Below are positions 1-5,975 of a DNA stretch of 9,580 nt, piece after piece. Under the pieces are notes generated by a model that had not been told where the DNA came from, made no database searches, and saw only the letters and a list, made by a program, of their open reading frames with translations. Position numbers and translations under genes: made by a program. Source of the stretch: Candidatus Nanopelagicales bacterium (GTDB lineage: Bacteria > Actinomycetota > Actinomycetes > S36-B12 > GCA-2699445); the NCBI GenBank assembly GCA_029939085.1, contig JAOZTQ010000040.1, forward strand, positions 1 through 9,580, in the 5' to 3' direction. How positions within the stretch are numbered: position 1 is the first letter of the stretch; each line of letters opens with the position of its first letter.

Positions 1-814
1 CATGTGCACGAAACAGATTCCAGAGCAATCCAGAGCAGTCCATACCCCATGCGGACAGCCCACCCCATAGATACCGCAATCCATTGAAGCGACGTCCCTC
101 ACTCAATATGGAGCGCACACTTAAGGTCATTGGCTCAGAGACCGCAGCGGACTTGATCCGGCCAGGGCCTCGCGTAGTCTCAACCGCGGTCCATTTCGTA
201 CCGCCCACATCGTTCGTCGCGGCGCTAGGTATTAACCGGGTGCCGTAACTGACCGCCACTTTTCCTCTCGGGGTATGTAGCTGAGTTTTTCGTGCTCGAA
301 CCACCAAGTAGTCGCTCTCGTCGGTTATTCGCGGCACATCCCCCTTAGGCACCAAATGGCCGGAAGGTAACCACCCAGGGAAGCCGGCAGGGTCCTGCGA
401 GTCGGGTTCGTCGATTACGGCTACTTTGGTCCAATCGCCTCTAACCTCGCGAACTAGTACTTCTTGGCCGTAAAGCGCCTGCGTTTGAACTTGGCCCACC
501 AACCAACGTCGCTGCGCGGCAGACTTCAGCTGCCGATTCCAGCGGGGCAACCTCACCGGATCTGCCACAGCCGGTCGATCCAGTCGTCGGTGAATCCCAG
601 GCTTGCGCCAGAGAGTGGCGACCGAAACATCGATCAGCGCCGCCGAACCGACGGCGAACCGCTTTGTCGCCTGCACTAAATCCCGGTCTGTCTGCTGAGC
701 AACCGTCGGTTGGGAGGAGGGTGCAGCGGCGGCAACCTGAATTCCCATTGCACAAGCTATGAGGATGATGACGAAATTTCGGCCAAGAAAGAGTAAATGT
801 CGCGGTATCCACAC
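1..814 (-). CDS. Secreted NlpC/P60 (C40) peptidoglycan endopeptidase, N-terminal part, cut by the window edge
   Basis: One frame stays open from a GTG at 812-814 to base 1 (271 codons, no stop). The first 31 residues are a signal peptide: Arg near the start, a hydrophobic core around residues 14-27 and an Ala-rich cleavage region just before Pro32. Residues about 105-155 look like a bacterial SH3 domain (YGQEVLVREVRGDW, then GFPGWLP). Residues about 246-262 read LRYLWGGLSAWGMDCSG, the NlpC/P60 signature, with Cys260 as the predicted nucleophile. The catalytic His and third residue lie beyond the left edge. Family members cleave stem-peptide bonds in peptidoglycan outside the membrane. The GTG is chosen because an AAGGA Shine-Dalgarno lies 7 bases upstream and because a later ATG would remove the signal peptide. 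It is divergent from greA across 108 bases. The family call is firm; substrate and full length are unknown. Confidence 0.9.
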   Translation of the reverse strand, partial: MWIPRHLLFLGRNFVIILIACAMGIQVAAAAPSSQPTVAQQTDRDLVQATKRFAVGSAALIDVSVATLWRKPGIHRRLDRPAVADPVRLPRWNRQLKSAAQRRWLVGQVQTQALYGQEVLVREVRGDWTKVAVIDEPDSQDPAGFPGWLPSGHLVPKGDVPRITDESDYLVVRARKTQLHTPRGKVAVSYGTRLIPSAATNDVGGTKWTAVETTRGPGRIKSAAVSEPMTLSVRSILSEGRRFNGLRYLWGGLSAWGMDCSGLLWNLFRAH

Positions 815-821
815 GCGCCTA

Positions 822-826
822 TCCTT
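822..826 (-). promoter_or_regulatory. Shine-Dalgarno site of the NlpC/P60 gene
   Basis: On the minus strand this reads AAGGA, 7 bases before the GTG at 814. It decides the start, because no ATG occurs near the signal-peptide-encoding region. Confidence 0.6.
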
Positions 827-882
827 ACAGATCAGTTCACATCATCCAGACGGGATCCCATACCCAATCACTGATCACGCGG

Positions 883-888
883 TAGTCT
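883..888 (+). promoter_or_regulatory. Possible -10 element for greA
   Basis: TAGTCT fits the actinobacterial TANNNT -10 pattern and would place a transcript start near 895, leaving a leader of about 28 bases that contains the Shine-Dalgarno site. No convincing -35 is visible upstream, so this is a weak call. Confidence 0.35.
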
Positions 889-910
889 GCCGTCGTCGAG
901 AAACTCTCAC

Positions 911-915
911 GGAGG
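911..915 (+). promoter_or_regulatory. Shine-Dalgarno site of greA
   Basis: GGAGG lies 7 bases before the ATG at 923. This is canonical spacing and fixes the start of greA. Confidence 0.85.
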
Positions 916-922
916 CGGATAA

Positions 923-1405
923 ATGTCCGAGGTATGGCTCACTCAAGAGGCCTTTGAAGCGCTGCAAGCCGAGTTGGCGGAACGCGAGGGCCCTATGCGC
1001 GAAGAAATCGTGCGACTTATCGAACTCGCCCGAGAGGAAGGTGACCTGAAAGAAAATAGCGGCTACCACGCGGCGAAAGACGATCAGGGCAAGAATGAGG
1101 CTCGCATCCGACAACTTCAGCAACTACTGGAGTCGGCTCAAATCGGGAAGCCAGATGCCGAAAAAGATGAGGTCGCTCACGGCAAAGTTGTGACCGTGCG
1201 TTTTCCCGCCCTCGATATGGAGGAAACTTTCTTATTGGCTTCTCGCGAAGAGGCCGCTCATGCCTCTATCGAGGTCTACTCACCAACATCACCACTCGGC
1301 GAAGCAATCAAAGGTAAACGAGTCGGCGATAGTGCCTCGTACTCACTACCCAACGGCAACTCGATGGACGTCGAAATCACAGCCGTCTCCGACTATTCCG
1401 CCTAG
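923..1405 (+). CDS. greA: Transcription elongation factor GreA
   Basis: This 160-residue protein has the normal GreA length. GreA inserts its N-terminal coiled coil into the RNA polymerase secondary channel and stimulates cleavage of backtracked RNA, rescuing stalled complexes. The coiled coil spans residues about 1-78. Its tip reads EGDLKENSGYHAAKDDQG, with the two conserved acidic residues Asp41 and Glu44 in place. The C-terminal FKBP-like domain (about 84-157) contains YSPTSPLGEAIKGKRVGD, the usual GreA signature. The ATG is supported by GGAGG 7 bases upstream. The exporter genes follow 53 bases downstream on the same strand; whether they share a transcript is not clear. All key residues are intact. 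Confidence 0.97.
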   Translation: MSEVWLTQEAFEALQAELAEREGPMREEIVRLIELAREEGDLKENSGYHAAKDDQGKNEARIRQLQQLLESAQIGKPDAEKDEVAHGKVVTVRFPALDMEETFLLASREEAAHASIEVYSPTSPLGEAIKGKRVGDSASYSLPNGNSMDVEITAVSDYSA

Positions 1406-1430
1406 CGCAGTGCGCGTCCGGCTAGCGCAC
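1402..1430 (+). other. Repeat and hairpin cluster at the greA stop codon
   Basis: An 8-base direct repeat CTAGCGCA occurs at 1402-1409 and 1422-1429; the first copy contains the greA stop. GTGCGC (1410-1415) can pair with GCGCAC (1425-1430) around a 9-base loop. GCGCA-G-TGCGC (1405-1415) is an alternative palindrome. No T-run follows, so this is not a standard intrinsic terminator. It may attenuate read-through into the exporter genes or be chance. Confidence 0.3.
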
Positions 1431-1458
1431 CGCACCCGATACCGGCATCCTAGGGACC

Positions 1459-2424
1459 GTGGCCGCCATTGAAGCCTCCGGGCTAGTCAAAATATTTCGA
1501 TCTCGCAGTGGAGAGGTAAGGGCACTTGACGGCGTCGACCTAGTTGTCCCGGAGGGAACAGTTTTGGGCCTACTCGGCCCGAATGGCGCGGGAAAAACTA
1601 CGACGGTTCGAGTCCTTACGACGCTGCTCAAGCCTGATGAGGGCCGTGCCGTCGTCGCAGGCTGCGATGTTGTCAAAGATCCTGTTGCCGTTCGGCGTCG
1701 AATCGGCTTGTCAGGCCAGTACGCGGCCGTGGACGAATATCTCACGGGCCGTGAGAATCTCAAGATGATCGGACGGCTCTACCACCTAGGTGGTCAAGGA
1801 GCCTCAAAAAGAGCTACCGAACTTCTCGAACGTTTTGACTTGGTGGACGCTGCGGATCGACCGGTCAAGGGCTACTCCGGCGGTATGCGCAGAAGGCTTG
1901 ACCTTGCCGGAGCTCTAGTAGCCAATCCACCGGTTCTCTTCCTCGACGAGCCAACGACCGGACTCGACCCACGCAGCAGACTAGGGCTGTGGGATGTAAT
2001 CGCTGATCTCGTACGAGATGGCACGACGTTACTCCTCACAACGCAGTACTTGGAAGAGGCCGATCGGCTCGCAGACTCCATCGCGGTCGTCGATCAAGGA
2101 AAAGTGATCGCAAAGGGCACCTCAGATGAACTCAAGGCCCAGGTTGGTGGCGAACGTTTAGAGATAACAGTGGCTGAGACCGATCAAGTAAAAGCCGCTG
2201 CGCAGGTCCTAGCGGGAATCGGAGTCGAGGAGCCCCTGACCGATCCAGGTGCCCGGTCGGTTTCCGTCCGAGTTGAAGGCGGCGCTGCCATATTGGCTGA
2301 TGCCATTCGCCGTCTCGACGGCAACGTGACGGTCGTAGACATTGGCTTAAGCCGCCCAACTCTGGACGATGTTTTCCTGACGTTGACCGGCCAAAGCGTT
2401 GAGGCTGAGGAGGAAAAATCATGA
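1459..2424 (+). CDS. ABC-2 exporter ATP-binding subunit, DrrA family
   Basis: The 321-residue cytoplasmic ATPase powers export through its partner permease. Visible in order are Walker A GPNGAGKTT (40-48), Q-loop Gln87, signature YSGGM (139-143), Walker B VLFLDEP (159-165) with D-loop GLDP, and a switch region TTQYLEEAD in which Gln196 occupies the usual His position. That Gln is common in DrrA-type daunorubicin-resistance ATPases and does not indicate decay. A C-terminal domain ends in RPTLDDVFLTLTG (about 299-311), also typical of the family. The start is GTG; I see no good Shine-Dalgarno, and no alternative start codon lies close downstream. It overlaps the permease by 4 bases. Substrates in this family include anthracyclines and lipids, and the sequence does not reveal which applies here. 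Confidence 0.93.
   Translation: MAAIEASGLVKIFRSRSGEVRALDGVDLVVPEGTVLGLLGPNGAGKTTTVRVLTTLLKPDEGRAVVAGCDVVKDPVAVRRRIGLSGQYAAVDEYLTGRENLKMIGRLYHLGGQGASKRATELLERFDLVDAADRPVKGYSGGMRRRLDLAGALVANPPVLFLDEPTTGLDPRSRLGLWDVIADLVRDGTTLLLTTQYLEEADRLADSIAVVDQGKVIAKGTSDELKAQVGGERLEITVAETDQVKAAAQVLAGIGVEEPLTDPGARSVSVRVEGGAAILADAIRRLDGNVTVVDIGLSRPTLDDVFLTLTGQSVEAEEEKS
2408..2413 (+). promoter_or_regulatory. Shine-Dalgarno site of the permease, inside the ATPase gene
   Basis: A perfect AGGAGG sits 7 bases before the permease ATG at 2421. It lies within codons for the Glu-rich C-terminal tail of the ATPase, so the tail composition may partly reflect this site. Confidence 0.8.
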
Positions 2425-3263
2425 GCACGGCACAGGCAACCGAGCGGCCAGTCGAGAAAGGTTCCGAATCTCGCACCGCAATCTACGACACGCTCGCCAT
2501 CACAAGGCGCAACGTCACCCGACTATTGCGTACGCCCGACAGCATCATCTTCGGAATCGTCCAAAGCGTGATGTTTGTTCTACTTTTCCGCTTCGTTTTT
2601 GGTGGCGCGATTCAAGTCCCAGGTGGCTCATATGTGGAGTTCCTGATGGGCGGTATTTTCGCCCAAACTGTCGCGTTCTCCTGTGCTACCACCACGGTGG
2701 CTATGGCTACCGATATCCAGGCGGGAATCATCGACCGATTCCGGTCACTGCCAATGTGGCGGGGGGCGGTACTGGCTGGACGCACCACATCCGATCTACT
2801 GCTTGGCGTTCTTACCGTGTCCGCTATGGCAGTCACGGGGCTCTTAGTCGGCTGGCGAACGAACTCTTCAGCCCTGGAGATCGCGGCAGGATTCTTGCTA
2901 CTGGCTCTGTTTGCTTATGCTTTCCTCTGGGTCGGCACCGTTATCGGAATCAGCGTCAAGAACCCTGAGGTCGCTCAGACTGCTGGACTCATCTGGCTCT
3001 TCCCGTTGACCTTTATTTCCAATGTTTTTGTTCCGGTCGAATCAATGCCTTCTTGGCTGCAACCCATCGCGGAATGGAATCCCGTTTCTGCGGTTGCGCT
3101 GGCGCTCCGGCAACTCTTCGGTAACCTGCCTGAGGGATATAACCCAGGAGATTCTTTCCCCATGGATCAACCGATCCTCTACTCGGTATTGTCCTGCGCC
3201 ATTCTCTTGATCGTCTTTATTCCGCTGGGGATCTCTCGTTACCGGCAGGCTGCAGCCCGCTAG
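2421..3263 (+). CDS. ABC-2 type transporter permease, DrrB family
   Basis: The 280-residue integral membrane protein is the partner of the preceding ATPase. About six hydrophobic segments are visible, near residues 41-60, 72-96, 125-145, 153-178, 186-205 and 252-272. A cytoplasmic N-terminal stretch of about 40 residues precedes the first segment. The ABC-2 family signature region is IDRFRSLPMWRGAVLAGR (about 104-121), which family knowledge places in the ATPase-contacting loop. A second conserved stretch, FVPVESMPSWLQPIAEWNPVS (about 203-223), is typical of DrrB-like permeases. Translation is probably coupled to the ATPase, since its ATG overlaps the TGA as ATGA and a strong AGGAGG precedes it. 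The stop is one base from the convergent glutaredoxin-like gene. The family is clear; the substrate is unknown. Confidence 0.92.
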   Translation: MSTAQATERPVEKGSESRTAIYDTLAITRRNVTRLLRTPDSIIFGIVQSVMFVLLFRFVFGGAIQVPGGSYVEFLMGGIFAQTVAFSCATTTVAMATDIQAGIIDRFRSLPMWRGAVLAGRTTSDLLLGVLTVSAMAVTGLLVGWRTNSSALEIAAGFLLLALFAYAFLWVGTVIGISVKNPEVAQTAGLIWLFPLTFISNVFVPVESMPSWLQPIAEWNPVSAVALALRQLFGNLPEGYNPGDSFPMDQPILYSVLSCAILLIVFIPLGISRYRQAAAR

Positions 3264-3264
3264 A

Positions 3265-3507
3265 TCAACGACTATCCAGAACTTCGCGAAGCCGATTCGG
3301 ATCGACTCGAAAATGGGCAACTTCCGCGCCATCGACCAATAGGACGGGAATTCGATCTGCATAACGATCAGCGCTTCTCGGGTCTTCCCAGATGTTGATT
3401 TCGGTGAAGTCAAGATCGTAGTCAGCGCACACTAGTTCAACCACCTCTCGAGCAACATCGCAAAGGTGGCAACCCGGTTTTCCTACGAGCACGACTCCTT
3501 GCATCAT
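3265..3507 (-). CDS. Glutaredoxin-like protein of the DUF836 family
   Basis: The 80-residue small thioredoxin-fold protein has the redox motif KPGCHLCD with Cys13 and Cys16, and an Ile-Pro (residues 53-54) at the expected cis-proline position before the VLLVDG strand. The length matches stand-alone DUF836 proteins. These are thought to act as cytosolic thiol-disulfide oxidoreductases, but few have been characterised. I chose the ATG at 3505-3507 because it overlaps the TGA of the upstream AMP-ligase-like gene as ATGA. An ATG one codon later is equally possible, and a longer reading would add residues with no family resemblance. No Shine-Dalgarno is visible, so translation probably depends on the upstream gene. 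The redox partner is unknown; co-expression with the ligase-like protein is inferred from the overlap. Confidence 0.87.
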   Translation of the reverse strand: MMQGVVLVGKPGCHLCDVAREVVELVCADYDLDFTEINIWEDPRSADRYADRIPVLLVDGAEVAHFRVDPNRLREVLDSR

Positions 3508-5000
3508 GAGGAGAGTTCGCCAGCCATTTCTTCCCCAGATACGCGAGGTAGTTCGGTTACCACCTCGATGATGGTCGGGCACTTATACCTGGACAACTGG
3601 CTCTCACACCAACTGAGGACAGAGTCTGCAGACACTGAGCCACCTGATTCAGGAACCACATTAACCTTTACGGCCTGGCCCGTGAGTGGGTGCGGAACGC
3701 CTGTTACCGAGCAGTCTGCTACACCCGAAAGTTCTCGCACTACGCGCTCGACCTCACGAGGATAGACGTTGAAACCACTAACCAGAATGAGATCTCTGCG
3801 GTCAGAGACGATGTAGAGAAAACCATCATCATCGATGTATCCATGATCGCCAGTTCGGAACCAACGTTCCGGATCGGGTTGCGGTGGACCGTCAGACCAA
3901 TACCCAGAGAACAGTGAAGTACCTCGTATCCAAATCTGGCCTACATCAAAATCATCGGGCTCAGAGTCTGGCTCTTCTGGGGAGCTGCCTTCAGCCACAA
4001 TTTGAACTTCGACTCCGGGTAATGGTTTTCCAACAGACCCAGCACGCGGCACTCCCGCCACGAGACTCGTGGCCACCACTGGGGAACATTCGGTCAAACC
4101 GTAACCTTCCCAAATCGGTTGCCCCGCCATTGTGGGAAATTGCGCATAAAGTTCACTCGGTAAGGGCGCGCCACCGCTCGTCAACAACCGCACTGTCGCC
4201 AATGACTCGCGAAGATCAAACTCTGCACTCCAGGCCACGTACATGGGCGGAGCACCAGCAACTACGGTTACGCGGTGCTGTTCGATCAGATCGATTGCGT
4301 CTCTGGGATAGAAACGTTGACTCAAGACAACGGAAGCGCCCACGGCCAATGAGAGACCAAGTACCGCGTTGAGCGAATAGATGTGGAACAGGGGCAGGAC
4401 CGCCAGGCTGACATCCTGTTCCAGCACCGGCTTTGGATCCGGTAGTTCCCGCAATGCGTTGATATTTGCCAACAGCGCTCCGTGGGATAAAACTGCAGCT
4501 TTGGGGCGACCTTCATAGCCAGCCACAAACATCATCACAGCCGGTGATGCAGCGTCTGTTTCTTGTGGGAGTAGCTCCGGATCGCCCAGCGACTCCATTG
4601 CTTCCCACTGACTGCCACCAGCGGCGATCGTCGCGCATTTTCCTAAATCTGCACCGGCGATCACACCAGCGCATTCGTGTTCACTAATGAGCAGCCGAGG
4701 TGTTACCTCGCCAATCATGTATTCCAATTCTGCCGATGTGCACCGTGGATTGACCGGCACCGCAACCGCGCCCGCCCGCAGCACACTATAGAAGGCAATA
4801 ACGAATTCGAGTCGGTTACCCAACATCAAGAAAACTCTGCTTCCCGGTTGGACGCCACAGGATGAGAGTCCAGCCGCAAATGCGGTGATTCGATCGTCGA
4901 GCCCCGCATAGGTTATTCGTCGTTCACCGTCGATTACTGCTACGCGCGCAGGACTCTGCTGCGCCGATTCACTGACCACATCCGCCAGGTTTGTTGCCAC
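3504..5000 (-). CDS. AMP-dependent synthetase/ligase (acyl-CoA-synthetase-like) with altered catalytic motifs
   Basis: The 498-residue member of the ANL (adenylate-forming) superfamily covers the large N-terminal domain and the small C-terminal domain. Motifs kept are YGLTEC (A5, 300-305), RTGDHGYIDDDG (A7, 382-393) and SDRRDLILVSGFNVYPREVE (A8 and hinge, 399-418). Two motifs are changed. The ATP-binding P-loop, normally like TSGTTGxPK, reads VAGYEGRPK (159-167), so its Ser/Thr residues are gone although Lys167 stays. The A10 segment, normally PRxxSGK, reads PRVSGEE (485-491), with Glu490 at the catalytic lysine position. Activity is therefore uncertain: it could be altered, thioesterification-only or non-enzymatic. 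I chose the GTG at 5000 because the protein then begins ATNLADVV, like many family members; a TTG at 5117 would extend into the divergent HAD gene. No Shine-Dalgarno is visible. The gene overlaps the glutaredoxin-like gene by 4 bases. Confidence 0.88.
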   Translation of the reverse strand: MATNLADVVSESAQQSPARVAVIDGERRITYAGLDDRITAFAAGLSSCGVQPGSRVFLMLGNRLEFVIAFYSVLRAGAVAVPVNPRCTSAELEYMIGEVTPRLLISEHECAGVIAGADLGKCATIAAGGSQWEAMESLGDPELLPQETDAASPAVMMFVAGYEGRPKAAVLSHGALLANINALRELPDPKPVLEQDVSLAVLPLFHIYSLNAVLGLSLAVGASVVLSQRFYPRDAIDLIEQHRVTVVAGAPPMYVAWSAEFDLRESLATVRLLTSGGAPLPSELYAQFPTMAGQPIWEGYGLTECSPVVATSLVAGVPRAGSVGKPLPGVEVQIVAEGSSPEEPDSEPDDFDVGQIWIRGTSLFSGYWSDGPPQPDPERWFRTGDHGYIDDDGFLYIVSDRRDLILVSGFNVYPREVERVVRELSGVADCSVTGVPHPLTGQAVKVNVVPESGGSVSADSVLSWCESQLSRYKCPTIIEVVTELPRVSGEEMAGELSS

Positions 5001-5010
5001 GCAGGAGAGT

Positions 5011-5041
5011 CTGACACAACACGTCTCGCTAAGATTGGCAT
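5011..5041 (+). promoter_or_regulatory. Leaderless promoter of the HAD phosphatase gene
   Basis: TAAGAT at 5030-5035 fits the TANNNT -10 consensus and lies so that transcription would begin at or within a base of the GTG start at 5042. There is no Shine-Dalgarno before that GTG, which fits leaderless translation, common in actinobacteria. CTGACA (5011-5016) matches five of six bases of TTGACA, but the 13-base spacing is short, so the -35 is uncertain. Confidence 0.55.
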
Positions 5042-5923
5042 GTGCCGACCAAACTCGCCAAAATTCGCCAGCGTTATCGCCGGACCGGTGAAGCTGCCGC
5101 TGAGCAGGCCACCTCAATTGATCCCGACAAACAGACTGAGGTTGAGCCCACCGGAACCCCGGGAGCAGCCGCTTTCTTCGACATCGACAACACCGTGATG
5201 CACGGTTCGAGCATGTTTCACTTCGCGCGAGGTGCGGCCAGTCATGGCCTGATCGATGGTGGTGATATCGCTCGATTCGCCATAGCCCAACTGCGTTTCA
5301 GTTTGCTGGGGGGCGAAAATATGGATGAGATGGCCGAGGCGGTTGAGGCGGGGCTGTCTTTCGTCAAGGGACGCTCTGTCAGCGAGATTGTCGGTTTAGG
5401 CGAAGAGGTTTTTGATGACACCATCAGCGACAAGATGTGGACCGGAACAATATCCCTAGCCCAAAAGCATCTCGATGCCGGCGAGCCGGTCTGGCTAGTT
5501 TCTGCAACACCGGTCGAAATAGGAAAAATTCTCGCCGAGCGGCTGGGCTTCACTGGTGCATTGGGGACCGTGGCGGAAACCGTCGATGGCCACTACACCG
5601 GCCATCTGGTTGGATATCCACTTCACGGTCAGTCCAAAGCAGAAGCAGTCCGAGCGCTGGCTCGTCGGGAGAACTACATCCTGTCCGAATGCTGGGCTTA
5701 CTCAGATTCGGCCAACGATCTGCCCATGCTCACAACAGTCGGGCACCCGGTAGCAGTGAATCCTGACAGTGACCTAAAAGAGCAGGCTAGAGACAACAGT
5801 TGGCCCATATATAACTTCCGGGGGAAGCGAACCGCTAAACGGGCCGGTGTGTCCGCCGCCGTATTTGCAGGTCTAGTTGCCGCGGGAACGGCGGCAGGAG
5901 TCGCTGCCGGGCGACGGCGATAA
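5042..5923 (+). CDS. HAD-IB family phosphatase (SerB1-like) with C-terminal hydrophobic tail
   Basis: The 293-residue haloacid-dehalogenase hydrolase is of the phosphoserine-phosphatase-like IB type. Motif I is FFDIDNT (45-51), with nucleophile Asp47 and acid/base Asp49. Motif II is LVSATP with Ser154. Motif III Lys199 lies in HGQSKAEA. Motif IV is YSDSANDLPML, with metal-binding Asp222 and Asp226. All catalytic residues are intact. A basic, poorly conserved N-terminus (1-40) precedes the domain. Residues about 268-290 form an Ala/Gly-rich hydrophobic stretch ending in Arg-Arg-Arg, a possible membrane anchor. The start is a leaderless-looking GTG; an ATG two bases earlier is in another frame and soon stops. 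The likely substrate is a small phosphomonoester or lysophospholipid-type phosphate. SerB activity is not established for this subgroup. Confidence 0.92.
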   Translation: MPTKLAKIRQRYRRTGEAAAEQATSIDPDKQTEVEPTGTPGAAAFFDIDNTVMHGSSMFHFARGAASHGLIDGGDIARFAIAQLRFSLLGGENMDEMAEAVEAGLSFVKGRSVSEIVGLGEEVFDDTISDKMWTGTISLAQKHLDAGEPVWLVSATPVEIGKILAERLGFTGALGTVAETVDGHYTGHLVGYPLHGQSKAEAVRALARRENYILSECWAYSDSANDLPMLTTVGHPVAVNPDSDLKEQARDNSWPIYNFRGKRTAKRAGVSAAVFAGLVAAGTAAGVAAGRRR

Positions 5924-5975
5924 ACTTTCGAAACCTAACTAGTTCGCGGATGTGATCTAGTAAGTCCGGCAGTCG
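5924..5975. other. Short convergent intergenic spacer
   Basis: This separates the stops of the HAD gene and the acyltransferase gene. It contains palindromes TTTCGAAA (5926-5933) and AACTAGTT (5937-5944), and a possible 5-base stem ACTAG/CTAGT (5938-5942 with 5957-5961). None is GC-rich with a T-run, so I do not call a terminator. Confidence 0.3.

Noticed and set aside
441..812. Minus-strand frame of 123 codons starting at the GTG at 812
   Set aside because: It lacks any family resemblance and is Ser/Arg/Gly/Cys-rich. The overlapping minus-strand frame from 814 has a signal peptide, SH3-like region and NlpC/P60 signature.
2029..2058. Gln instead of His in the ABC ATPase switch loop (TTQYLEEAD)
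   Set aside because: DrrA-type ATPases commonly have this Gln, so it is not evidence of inactivation.
2399..2968. Plus-strand frame of 189 codons inside the permease gene
   Set aside because: It is Arg-rich, without hydrophobic segments or motifs, and overlaps the clearly coding permease frame.
3508..3582. Longer glutaredoxin-like start 25 codons upstream
   Set aside because: The extension overlaps the ligase 3' end and does not look like thioredoxin-fold sequence; the ATGA overlap start is better.
5001..5117. Longer AMP-ligase start (TTG at 5117)
   Set aside because: The extra 39 residues overlap the divergent HAD gene and show no family similarity; the GTG at 5000 gives the usual N-terminus.
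5924..5975. Bidirectional terminator between the HAD and acyltransferase genes
   Set aside because: Only short AT-rich palindromes are present, with no GC-rich stem followed by a T-run.
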